Assembly (NCBI GenBank): GCA_034440495.1
Contig: JAWXCE010000022.1
Span: forward strand, 1-64,000
Source of the DNA: JAWXCE01 sp034440495
GTDB lineage: Bacteria > Pseudomonadota > Alphaproteobacteria > Rhizobiales > Rhodomicrobiaceae
DNA length: 64,000 bases
Direction: 5' to 3'
Shown: positions 51,023 to 59,800 of the stretch, one piece after another
Layout of the letters: each line of letters starts with the position of its first letter
Numbering within the stretch: position 1 is the stretch's first letter
The notes under the pieces: model-generated
Told to the model about the DNA's origin: nothing
The model's input: the letters and a program-made list of their open reading frames with translations, nothing else
Databases searched by the model: none
Translations under genes and position numbers: made by a program

Positions 51023-52341
51023 GCCGCGATCGCTTTGGCCATGCCGGTGTCGAGCGAAGCCGCCCACCGTGCGGTTAGCAGCGCTTTCGCATCGGCGAGC
51101 GGGAGCGGTTTCAGCAGATTGCCGCCCTGATCCGCCACGAGACCATCTTCGCGTAAGCGCTGCAGAGCGTCGTCCACGTCAAAATCAATTTTGACGTTCC
51201 AGTAATGCGCAAGAAAACGCTCGATATCCGCTTTAGCTCTTTGAAGCTGACCGTGGGTTTGCGACCCCTTAAGCAGCGATGTGTAGAGAAGCATCTCCTC
51301 TTTGATATTCTCCTCTTCCGCCTCATCAATGAGTAACGCAAGCACGCTCTGATTGTTGGCGAGGTTGTGGAAATACAGGTTTTGCGCAAGCTGCATCATG
51401 TACTTGTTGCGTGTGTTGACAAGGTTCATCACCTGCCGGAACACAACGCCGCCAAGGCCGAAGAATACCATCAACAGGAAAAACGGACTAAGGGCGGCGG
51501 CGGTCAGCACCTTCAAAACCGTTGTAACGACGCCAAAAACTGTGGTGCCGCCCGCCGTGATCCACAACCGCACCTTGTCCCAGTATTTCAGCTTGATCTT
51601 GGTGTTTGGAAACAGCATTTCCAAATCCTGCCGTGGGATATACTTGAACATTTTGATGTAGATTTTGTCGGAAGTTGCGCCTTTGGGCAGATCGGCGCGC
51701 ATTTTGGCAAGCCGCTTCTCCGCCTTTTGCAGCCCAATGTCTTCCTTCTTCATGATTTCTTTGAGACGGATGTCATCCGGCTTGAGTTTGATCGCCATCA
51801 CGAAGCGGCGATAGAGGTCGATCTCAAATTCCTTTTTCATAAAGAACGTCTCAAGGCTGCGGCGCTCTCGCTTCTCCGTGGTTTCGCCCCGCGAATACAA
51901 CAGCGTGAAGTCAAAATCCGTCAAGTCCACATCGACGGACACGCCCTCTGGCGAGGATTCTGCGAGGATTTTCTCAAGCTGCTTCTCGTCGATGGAGGAA
52001 TAGTTGGCGCCCTCGAACAGCTTTTTCAATTCGCCAACCAGATCGCCGAGCAGCATGACGCGCGTTTCCGCGTCCGCTTCTGTTGAGTTAATGGTTTCAT
52101 CGTCCGGGTTGAATGGATCGTAAAGATGCGCCAGCCGGTCAAGGCTCAGGCAGCTATCCTGCTGACGCACGCGCGCGATATAGGACAAAACGATACGCGC
52201 CTCATCCACCTCGTGTGCGCCCCACACGCCGGATGACAGCAAGCGCTCGAAAATCGCCGTGCGGTCGATGGGAATGAAGCGCTCTTTCGGGTCGCCCGTT
52301 AGGGTCTCCGATGTCGGCGTATGCTCCGGCCTGGTATCCAT
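51019..52341 (-). CDS. DUF3754 (TMEM143-like) membrane protein
   Basis: The 440-residue protein belongs to the DUF3754 family, related to mitochondrial TMEM143. The N-terminal two-thirds are soluble: ERFIPIDRTAIFERLLSS, FTLLYSRGETTEKRERRSLE, KIYIKMFKYIPRQDLEMLFPNTKIK. Two adjacent hydrophobic helices follow (about residues 265-310, WITAGGTTVFGVVTTVLKVL and AALSPFFLLMVFFGLGGVVF), then LYFHNLANNQSVLALLIDEAEEE. Molecular function is unknown. Start 52341 (MDTRPE) has a GAGGGGAAGG site. It overlaps prmA by four bases, an odd but tight link. Confidence 0.82.
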   Translation of the reverse strand: MDTRPEHTPTSETLTGDPKERFIPIDRTAIFERLLSSGVWGAHEVDEARIVLSYIARVRQQDSCLSLDRLAHLYDPFNPDDETINSTEADAETRVMLLGDLVGELKKLFEGANYSSIDEKQLEKILAESSPEGVSVDVDLTDFDFTLLYSRGETTEKRERRSLETFFMKKEFEIDLYRRFVMAIKLKPDDIRLKEIMKKEDIGLQKAEKRLAKMRADLPKGATSDKIYIKMFKYIPRQDLEMLFPNTKIKLKYWDKVRLWITAGGTTVFGVVTTVLKVLTAAALSPFFLLMVFFGLGGVVFRQVMNLVNTRNKYMMQLAQNLYFHNLANNQSVLALLIDEAEEENIKEEMLLYTSLLKGSQTHGQLQRAKADIERFLAHYWNVKIDFDVDDALQRLREDGLVADQGGNLLKPLPLADAKALLTARWAASLDTGMAKAIAA

Positions 52342-52437
52342 GTCAGCCTTCCCCTCACGCGATGCGCGCCGAACTGCGCCCGCCATTGATTGCCGGTTTT
52401 TGCGCGCAAGATCAACCCGGAGAGATGGAAAAAGCGT

Positions 52438-52560
52438 TTAAGGCCGAGAGACGAACGAGGGGACGACTTTTTTCTGGCCGACCCTGTCAAAATCGACGGT
52501 GAGTTTGTTACCTTCGATCTCGGCGATGTGGCCGTAGCCGAACTTGTCGTGGAAGATACA
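52438..52560 (-). pseudogene. Duplicated, diverged 3' end of uvrD
   Basis: The minus strand encodes IFHDKFGYGHIAEIEGNKLT and continues VDFDRVGQKKVVPSFVSRP with a stop at 52440-52438. This matches the last 41 codons of the intact uvrD (52890-53012), which end VDFDKAGQKKVIASFVQRA. By eye about 15 of some 122 bases differ, mostly near the stop. The copy has no start or upstream part. It lies on the far side of an AT-rich insert. The simplest view is that this is the original uvrD end, displaced when foreign DNA bringing its own uvrD end integrated. Confidence 0.88.
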
Positions 52561-52571
52561 CTAGCTAGCGA

Positions 52572-52880
52572 CTAATTTATGCTGATAAAGTTTTTATACT
52601 CATCGAAAAGTTCACTACAGGTAAGTTTGTTATGCACTTTGACGCCATCAGAAAGTCTTGTTAATAAGCGGACGTCCCCTTTAATGACCTCAACGTCAGA
52701 ATCTGGAAAACCTTTAGCAGTTGCATAAATTCAACAAAATCACCATCCCCCTTAAAACCACCTCTAAAATCATCGAACTGGAAGCAAAGCAACCTGCTTA
52801 TCATCCGCCAGTTTTGATCCGACAGGGAAGTTGACCTCCGCGCTAGCTCCGGCTCCAATAATAAAGGTAGTCTTTTTTCT
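52572..52880 (-). pseudogene. Decayed remnant of a SIR2-like protein gene in AT-rich DNA
   Basis: Directly behind the uvrD stop, the minus strand encodes KKTTFIIGAGASAEVNFPVG followed by SKLADDKQ, the typical NAD-binding opening of SIR2-like proteins ('FILGAGAS...P.G..L'), then hits a stop near 52770. Other frames continue with FDDFRGGFKGDGDFVEFMQL and, to a final stop at 52574-52572, GFPDSDVEVIKGDVRLLTRL...ELFDEYKNFISIN. There is no start codon. The pieces are the beginning and end of a gene that has lost most of its middle. The base composition is clearly AT-richer than all neighbours. SIR2-like proteins often act in phage defence, so this may be a defence-island relic. Confidence 0.65.
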
Positions 52881-52889
52881 AGCCTATAA

Positions 52890-55244
52890 TTAAGCCCGCT
52901 GCACGAACGAGGCGATGACCTTTTTCTGCCCGGCTTTGTCGAAATCGACGGTGAGTTTGTTGCCTTCGATCTCGGCGATGTGGCCATAGCCGAACTTGTC
53001 GTGGAAGATACGGTCGCCGACAACGAAGCCCTCCGTGTCGCCCGCGCTTGTCGCGACGAGTTCGCCATGAATGGTGGGCGGGCCGCGCCGCGCGGGTTTA
53101 GCGGTTTTGGCCGCTTGGGAGTAAGCCTGCGCGCGCTGCCAGCCAGGGCTGGTGTAACCGCCGGTGAACGCGGCCTGCGCCCCCTCCTCGAAGCGTCCGT
53201 AGCCGCCGTGGCCCATCGGCTCCGAGATGGCTTCGGCGTGCGCCGCTGGCAACTCGTCCACGAAACGCGAGGGCATGGCGCTTTGCCACAGCCCATGCAC
53301 GCGCCGGTTTTGCGCAAAGGTGATTTTCAGCCGCTGCCTGGCGCGTGTAACGCCGACATAGGCGAGCCGCCGCTCTTCCTCCAGCCCCGCCTGCCCGTTT
53401 TCATCCATGCTGCGCTGGTGCGGGAACAGCCCCTCCTCCCAGCCGGGGAGGAAAACATGGTCGAACTCCAGACCCTTGGCAGCGTGCAATGTCATGATGC
53501 TGACCCGGTCGCCCTCGGAGTTCTGCTCCGCGTCCATTACAAGGCTCACATGCTCCAGGAAACCGCCGAGCGTGTCGAACTCGTCCATGAAGCGGATAAG
53601 TTCCTTGAGGTTTTCAAGCCGGGACGGCGCCTGCGGGGACTTATCCGCCTGCCACATGGCCGTATAGCCGCTCTCGTCCAGAATGCGCTCAGCCAGCTCG
53701 GTGTGCTTCATCGCATCGAGCGAGCGCCGCCAGATTTCAAACGCGGCTGTAAGCCCCGACAGGGTTTTGCGCACGGCGGGCTTGAGTTCGTCGCTAGCGG
53801 ACAGCGCCTTGGCGGCGTGGAACAGCGGCACGCCCTCGGCCCGCGCATAGGCGTGCAGGGTCTGCATGGTGGATTCGCCCAACCCCCGCTTGGGCACGTT
53901 GACGATGCGCTCGAACTTCAGGTCGTTCGCCGGGTTATACATCACCTGCAAATAGGCGATGGCGTCCTTGATCTCCTGCCGCTCGTAAAAGCGCGGTCCG
54001 CCGATGACGCGATACGGCAGGCCGAGCGTAACAAAGCGATCCTCCAGCGCCCGCATTTGAAACGACGCGCGCACCAGAATGGCGATGTCATTCAGCTTTT
54101 GCCCGCGCCCGCGTGCAGATTCGATGTCGTCGGAAATCGCCCGCGCTTCCTGCTCGTCATCCCATACGCCCTGCACCAGTATGCGCTCGCCGTCCGGCCC
54201 GCCATCGGCATGCAGCGTCTTGCCGAGCCGTCCCTGATTGTGCGCAATGAGGCCCGAGGCTGCGCCAAGGATATGGCCCGTGGAGCGGTAATTGCGCTCC
54301 AGCCGGATAACCTTAGCGCCGGGAAAATCTTTCTCGAACCGCAGAATGTTATCCACCTCAGCGCCGCGCCATCCGTAAATCGACTGGTCGTCGTCGCCCA
54401 CGCAGCAGACATTGTGGTTGCCCTGCGCGAGCAGCCGCAGCCACAAATACTGCGCGACGTTGGTGTCCTGATATTCGTCCACCATGATGAACTGGAAGCG
54501 CTGGTGGTAGCTTTTCAGGATGTCCGGATTTTCGAGGAACAGGCGCAGGTTTTCCAGCAGCAGATCGCCGAAATCCGCTGCGTTTAAATCCTTTAGCCGT
54601 TGCTGATAGGCGGCATAAAACTCCGCGCCACGCCCGTTAGCAAACGCAAACGCCTCGCCCGCCGGGATTTTGTCCGGCGCGAGCCCCCGATTCTTCCAAC
54701 TATCAATGAGGCTCGCCAGATGCCGCGGCGTCCAGCGCTTCACGTCCAGCTTCGCCGCCTCGATGACCTGCTTCAGCAGCCGCAACTGATCGTCGGTGTC
54801 GAGCACGGTGAAGGACGATTGTAGCCCCACAAGCTCCGCGTGATACCGCAAAATCCGCGCGCTGATGGAATGAAACGTGCCGAGCCACGGCATCCCCTCC
54901 ACCGTGCCGCCAACCAGCGCGCCGATGCGATGCTTCATCTCCTTGGCGGCTTTGTTAGTGAATGTAACGGAAAGGATTTCCTGCGGCCGCGCCCGCCGCG
55001 TCGCCAGAATATGCGCGATGCGGGCGGTCAGCACCCGCGTCTTGCCCGTGCCTGCGCCCGCGAGCACCAGCACCGGCCCGTCGAGCGCCTCCACCGCCTC
55101 GCGCTGCTCCGCGTTCAGCCCTTGAAAAAAGGGCGGTTGCGCCGACGCCCGCTTCGACAGCGGCACGATTTGCGCGTTTTGCGGTTTCGCGGCAGGATCC
55201 AAGGCGTGTTTCCGACTCGCTGTCATATCCAATGAGTACAACAT
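52890..55244 (-). CDS. uvrD: ATP-dependent DNA helicase UvrD/PcrA
   Basis: The 784-residue superfamily 1 helicase has LNAEQREAVEALDGPVLVLA then the Walker A loop GAGTGKT (Lys68), motif II VDEYQDTN, motif III GDDDQSIYGWRGA, motif IV LERNYRS, motif V MTLHAAKGLEFDHVFL and motif VI VGVTRARQRL. The C-terminal tail ends in a Tudor-like segment (VGDRIFHDKFGYGHIAEIEG). It unwinds DNA in excision and mismatch repair. The start could be ATG 55244 or ATG 55226. Its last 41 codons are repeated at 52438-52560 beyond an AT-rich insert, so the present 3' end may be imported. Confidence 0.94.
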   Translation of the reverse strand: MLYSLDMTASRKHALDPAAKPQNAQIVPLSKRASAQPPFFQGLNAEQREAVEALDGPVLVLAGAGTGKTRVLTARIAHILATRRARPQEILSVTFTNKAAKEMKHRIGALVGGTVEGMPWLGTFHSISARILRYHAELVGLQSSFTVLDTDDQLRLLKQVIEAAKLDVKRWTPRHLASLIDSWKNRGLAPDKIPAGEAFAFANGRGAEFYAAYQQRLKDLNAADFGDLLLENLRLFLENPDILKSYHQRFQFIMVDEYQDTNVAQYLWLRLLAQGNHNVCCVGDDDQSIYGWRGAEVDNILRFEKDFPGAKVIRLERNYRSTGHILGAASGLIAHNQGRLGKTLHADGGPDGERILVQGVWDDEQEARAISDDIESARGRGQKLNDIAILVRASFQMRALEDRFVTLGLPYRVIGGPRFYERQEIKDAIAYLQVMYNPANDLKFERIVNVPKRGLGESTMQTLHAYARAEGVPLFHAAKALSASDELKPAVRKTLSGLTAAFEIWRRSLDAMKHTELAERILDESGYTAMWQADKSPQAPSRLENLKELIRFMDEFDTLGGFLEHVSLVMDAEQNSEGDRVSIMTLHAAKGLEFDHVFLPGWEEGLFPHQRSMDENGQAGLEEERRLAYVGVTRARQRLKITFAQNRRVHGLWQSAMPSRFVDELPAAHAEAISEPMGHGGYGRFEEGAQAAFTGGYTSPGWQRAQAYSQAAKTAKPARRGPPTIHGELVATSAGDTEGFVVGDRIFHDKFGYGHIAEIEGNKLTVDFDKAGQKKVIASFVQRA

Positions 55245-55289
55245 GGGAACAGCGGCCGCAATTTCCTACGACGCCCGTCCACATGCAGG

Positions 55290-55545
55290 CTACTTCAGCA
55301 GCGCGTCATACTCCGCGTGAGCGCCGATCCAGAACCAGGAATAGCCGTTAACTTCTTCAGTCGCCAAAGCGCGATAATCGCGGCCAACACGCGCCGACCA
55401 TAGCACCCCAACTTTCTTGAACTGAATGGATGGATGTCTAGGGTTAGCTTTCAAAAGTTGGACGTTTTTGGCCGCAAGCCGCTGCGTTGCGGTCGGCAAA
55501 GCGCCGTAGCACTGCCAGAAGCTGGCGGCCCGCGAAATGCCTCAC
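55290..55545 (-). pseudogene. RelE/ParE-like toxin broken by a 1-bp frameshift
   Basis: GTG at 55545 overlaps the antitoxin stop (GTGA) and opens VRHFAG. After about 55527 the conserved protein continues in another frame as ASFWQCYGALPTATQRLAAK, then ANPRHPSIQFKKVGVLWSAR and WFWIGAHAEYDALLK. Removing one base in the GGGCCGCC stretch restores a single toxin of about 84 residues. The gene length, 256 bp, is one more than a multiple of three, in agreement. The C-terminal part from an internal ATG is open but lacks the N-terminal helices. Its antitoxin is intact. Confidence 0.82.
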
Positions 55546-55739
55546 AGGTCGCGGCCGTTGCCTTCGGCGTAATCCTTTTTGGCTTGTTCAATCAGCTTGT
55601 CGAGCTTGCCCGCCGCGCTATCTCGCGCGATCTGCTTGTCCCACTCGTCCATGTCGAACTCGTTGAACCACTCTCGAAACTTGGCCAGATCCGCCTCGGA
55701 TAGCTTGGCCACCGCTTTTTCCAAGTCCTTGACTGTCAT
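55542..55739 (-). CDS. Antitoxin of a RelBE/ParDE-type pair (intact)
   Basis: This 65-residue acidic protein (MTVKDLEKAVAKLSEADLAK ... DKLIEQAKKDYAEGNGRDL) has two or three helices and the pattern of small antitoxins paired with RelE-like 'HFA..FW..Y..LP' toxins. The start at MTVKD is preferred; upstream open codons are Arg-rich and unlikely. It overlaps the toxin GTG by four bases. The toxin is frameshifted, so the antitoxin appears to be left without a partner. Confidence 0.75.
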   Translation of the reverse strand: MTVKDLEKAVAKLSEADLAKFREWFNEFDMDEWDKQIARDSAAGKLDKLIEQAKKDYAEGNGRDL

Positions 55740-55823
55740 TGCTCGCCTCTGATGCTCTTTTCGCAATAGTACCAGACGCCGTCGCCTGCGCAACTTTGCA
55801 AGACAGCAAATTAAGCACGCTTG

Positions 55824-55985
55824 CTATGGAGAGAAAATCAGGAATACGAAAGTCGCGAACAAAACCAGATGCACCACGCCGGGCAGGATGTTGGTTCGGC
55901 CATCGCTGAACGTCGCTAAACTCACGCCGAATGTCACGGCGAGCAGCGCAGCGTCACTTGAATCAAGACCAAGCGCCAGCGGCGT
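55824..55985 (-). pseudogene. C-terminal fragment of a ChaA-type Ca2+/H+ antiporter gene
   Basis: The minus strand from 55985 to the stop at 55826-55824 encodes TPLALGLDSSDAALLAVTFG then VSLATFSDGRTNILPGVVHL and VLFATFVFLIFSP. This matches the last two membrane helices of CaCA-family ion transporters like ChaA, with the conserved GRTN..(Q/P)G.VHLVLF motif. Nothing of the other roughly 300 residues is present upstream; the sequence there changes frame and leads to the vapB promoter. It is a remnant left by a deletion. Confidence 0.65.
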
Positions 55986-56097
55986 GTGGCGTCTTGTTCA
56001 TGATTATCCGAGGGGCGGCTTCGATACGTCCGGATGATACCTCATATTTTTCGGGAGATTGTAGAAACAATGGTATATTTTTACGAAGGAGATAACG

Positions 56098-56355
56098 ATG
56101 GGCTTGAACATTAAAAACGAACAGGCGCACAGGCTTGCGACTGAAGTCGCTGAACTCGCGGGTGAAACGCTAACTGATGCAGTGACAAACGCTCTGCGCG
56201 AACGGCTCCAACGCTTGGAAAGCCAAAACGCCATGCGTAAAGTTCAAAGGGCGCAGACCATTATGGAAGCCGCCCGCAAGTTTCGCGAACAGCTTGCAGA
56301 GCCGTTGCCCGGTCATGGCGAATTTTTATATGACGAGCGCGGCCTGCCAAAATGA
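56098..56355 (+). CDS. VapB-type antitoxin (intact)
   Basis: This 85-residue protein begins MGLNIKNEQAHRLATEVAEL followed by AGETLTDAVTNALRERLQRL, the ribbon-helix-helix fold of the PSK/VapB antitoxins, with a C-terminal toxin-binding tail (GHGEFLYDERGLPK). A strong AAGGAG precedes the ATG. It overlaps the start of the PIN-domain gene by four bases (ATGA). The complex normally represses its own promoter. The toxin here has two frame changes and is not functional. Confidence 0.88.
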   Translation: MGLNIKNEQAHRLATEVAELAGETLTDAVTNALRERLQRLESQNAMRKVQRAQTIMEAARKFREQLAEPLPGHGEFLYDERGLPK

Positions 56356-56733
56356 TTGTCGATACATCAGCCATAATAGCGATCTTGGCTAACGAGCCTG
56401 ACGCACAGAGTTTCGCAGAGGCAATCGCAACGACCGCGCTATGCGCTATGTCGGCGGCGACTTTTTCGAAGCGGCGATCATTGCGGATAATAGGACTCGC
56501 TGCCCATGGCGCTTGATGAGTTTATGAGAGATACGGAGATAGAAATTGTCCCCGTCACTGCGGCTCAGGTTCGGATCGTTAGAGTCGCCTATCAGACATA
56601 CGGGCGCGGCAATCATCCGGCGCGGCTCAATTTCGGCGATTGTTTTACCTACGCGCTGGCGCAGGAAACCGGGCGAGTCTTGCTGTTTAAGGGCGATGAC
56701 TTCGCGCAAACGGATGTGCGCCCGGCGATATAG
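56352..56733 (+). pseudogene. VapC-type PIN-domain toxin broken by two frame changes
   Basis: The first frame encodes MIVDTSAIIAILANEPDAQS to MSAATF. At the T run 56462-56466 the conserved FEAAIIADN moves to another frame, and near 56490 it changes again to DSLPMALDEFMRDTEIEIVP, RLNFGDCFTYALAQETG and LLFKGDDFAQTDV. Each break is one missing base. The acidic residues (Asp4, the Glu of FEAA, Asp of FGDC, Asp of KGDDF) are all kept but lie in different frames. The overlapping antitoxin is intact. Confidence 0.88.
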
Positions 56734-56876
56734 GCCGATACAACAGGTTGGACTTTAGGGCGGGAATTGTTAAGGTTCACGTTATATTATGGACACGTCA
56801 CAATTGTAAGTGATTCAGCGTTCATGCGGGATGACGCCGCGCTGGTTAATTCGTCCATTAGCCGTGGAGGCCATAC

Positions 56877-59800
56877 TTGGGAGCCGTTCTCGCAACTCTG
56901 GCGACGCTTGTTATCCTCGTGCTTGGAGGCGCATTCGCCGTTCCTTATCTGGTCGACTGGAACGATTACCGCGACGTGTTCCAGGCGCAGGCAAGCCGGC
57001 TGATGGGCCGCAACGTCGATGTGCGCGGCGATGTCAGCCTCACCATTCTCCCCGTGCCGCAGATCGCCTTCCAGAACGTCCGCATCGCCGATGAAACTGG
57101 CGGCTTTGACGCCGCCATCGCTGAGGTGCAATCGTTCGACATGATGCTATCGCTACCCGCCCTGCTGACCGGCGCCGTAGAGGCCAGCAGCATCTCACTC
57201 GTCAAACCCGTCCTGCGGCTGTCGATTGACCAAAACGGTCAGGGAAACTGGCGCAATCTCGGGATGCGCGATAATGGTCAGATCGGGCCACGTGCAGTGG
57301 CGCTGAACGGCGTTGCGATCAAGGATGGCGTTATCGAAATTACGGAAGCCGATAGCGGTTCAATTTGGCGTGCCACGTCAATTACGGGGACATTCGCAGC
57401 GGACTCCCTGCAAGGGCCTTTCAAGTTCAACGGAGCGGCGATGTTTGGTGGCTTGAAGCACGATGTGCGTTTCGGCGCCGCGAAATACGCTGATGGCAAA
57501 CTGAACACAAAAGTCTCGGCGCAAAGCGCCGGCGGGGCGCAATACGCCTTTGACGGCGCCTTATCCGGCCTAGACGACAAACCGCAATACTCAGGCGGCG
57601 TCAGCTTGAAGTCCGCCGTCGGCTCGAACCTTGGTTATGAGGCGAAGGCCAGGGCCAACCTTTCGCTGGCTGGACTGGAGTTCACTGACCTGACCCTGAC
57701 CGTGGCCGACAATGTACGCCCGCAGACCGTCACTGGAACAGCCTCTATAACGCGCGGTGCGCAACCGACCTTTAACGTGCAAATGGCGGGAGACTGGTTT
57801 AACGCCGATCCATTCTTGAGCGCAGGGTCGAATGAGACTTTGCCGGAGGCGCTTAATTCCGGCCTCCGCTCATTTCGGGAGGCGATTGGCGGGGCGGCAG
57901 AAGGGCGGCTCAGATTGTCCGTCGCTCAACTCATGCTGCGCGGGGATGACCTGCGCGACGTTTCTTTAGACATAAATCATAGTGCTAGCGGGCTGGACAT
58001 AACCAGCCTCCGGGCGCTAGCTCCGGGAGATAGCGATATCCGGCTTTCCGGCCGCGTTAACGCCGCTTCCGAAGCGGCAAACTTTGAAGGCGCCGGAGAG
58101 ATCAGCGGCTCCAGTCTCTCGCGGTTTCTCAAATGGTCGGGAGGCTTCAAGGATGACGCAAATCCGGCCCTGGCGAAAAATTTTGCGCTGAAAGGTAAGG
58201 TTTCACTTAACGGTCACGAGTTTCGGATCGGCGAGGCGGCGGGCGAGTTGGGCAGTTCGGCCCTGACTGGGCACCTTCAGTATGCCTTTGCGGATCGTGG
58301 AGCTTTGTCACTGTCAATCGAAAGCGACCGGCTTGACCTTCGCGAGGTCATTTCCGGTGATCTGAACCTGAGCGAGCTGGCGGGTGGGGCCAGTAAAGAC
58401 ACGGACGTCGATCCCCAGAACGGCATAACGCTGCAAAGCATGCTGGTGCGCTTTCAGGCGTTCAACTCTGCAAAGATCAAGATCAGGGCTGGCGTGCTGG
58501 AGTTTGACGATCAGGATGTCAAAGACGTTCTCGCAGACATATCGGCGGGCGGCGACAGCCTCACTATTACGGCTTTGCAGTTTGCAACCGGCGACGGACT
58601 GCGCATGAAGGCCACCGGGAAACTGCAGTCGCTGCAAAGTGCGCCTGAGGGGGAAATTAAACTCTCTATCGATGCAGCGGGAGAAAACGGCGTTTGGTCG
58701 CTCGCTCGCGCCGCCGGTCTGAGAAACAACGCGGATAACTCTGACGCCCGGGCGTCGATGTTAGTGCCGCTCAAAATTGCTGGCTCGCTGAAAGCGCGCG
58801 GCGCGGCTGACGCGATTGACTTCAAGCTCGACGGTCTTGCGTCTGACAGCCCGTTTTCCGTGGAGGGGCGTTTTCAGGGCGAAAATAGTTCGTCATGGCG
58901 AGGCGATGTCACGGTAGATGCATGGATATCGAACGCTGACGGGGGCAAGCTGCTGGCGCAGATTTTGCCAGGCTCGCAAGGACGGGCAAAGCTGGCCAGC
59001 ACAGAGCAAGGCACACTGTCCATCATCGCCAGCGGGCGGTTGAATGAAACGCTGCAAAGCAAAGTCACGCTGCGAACCGCAAATCTGAAGGGGGCCTTTA
59101 GCGGTCAGGCGTCACTGATGAAAACGCCGTGGGAGGCGTCCGGCAATGTGCGCATAGAAAGCGCCAACGCTGCAACTTCGGGGATGATGTCGCAGCTTCT
59201 GCTTGGCCGTCCCGTTATTTCCGAAGCATTTTCAGCTCAGGCGGACACGTTAAAAACGGAGAATACATACACACTTTCCGGCCTGGCTCTCGATATTGGG
59301 GGCGCGGTCGCTTCCGGGAGCGCAAAAGTCGTAATCGTCGATGGTGCGCCCCTCATTTCAGCCTCGCTTGAGACAGACAGGGCAGCCACGCCGGATCTTT
59401 TCGCGATGCTCTTGGATACGTCCACGCTTTCCCCGGCAGTTATTTCGACAACTTCGGATACTATATGGCCTGATGCGCCGTTCTCCCCGGCGCTATTCGA
59501 GGGCGTCCGGCATTCGCTATCCCTGAAATCCAGACGGCTTGAACTCGGCGCAGGCTTGACGCTTGAGCAGGCGGAATTGATCGCGGCGCTGGAGCGCGGC
59601 GCCCTCGTCGTTTCAAAGCTGGAGGGCGATACGCTGGGGGGCCGCTTTTCCGCGCAAGGATCGTTGAAACACGAGCGAGGCCGTTTCGCTCTGAATGGCA
59701 AGGCCGGTTTGCGGGATGCCCGGCTTGAAGCGCTGCTGGCCACATCTGGAGGGTCCGGCGCGCCCCCGCTTGCCTCAGGCGCTGTGTCTTTGGACGCGCG

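Noticed and set aside
52980..54587. A 535-codon open frame on the plus strand
   Set aside because: It is exactly antisense to uvrD, whose helicase motifs are complete; GC-rich codon bias keeps the opposite strand open.
8264..56733. The idea that all frameshifts in the window are sequencing errors
   Set aside because: More than 40 kb of essential genes, including frames of 3.4 and 3.9 kb, are undisturbed, while the breaks fall only in toxins and accessory genes. Error at single sites cannot be excluded without reads.
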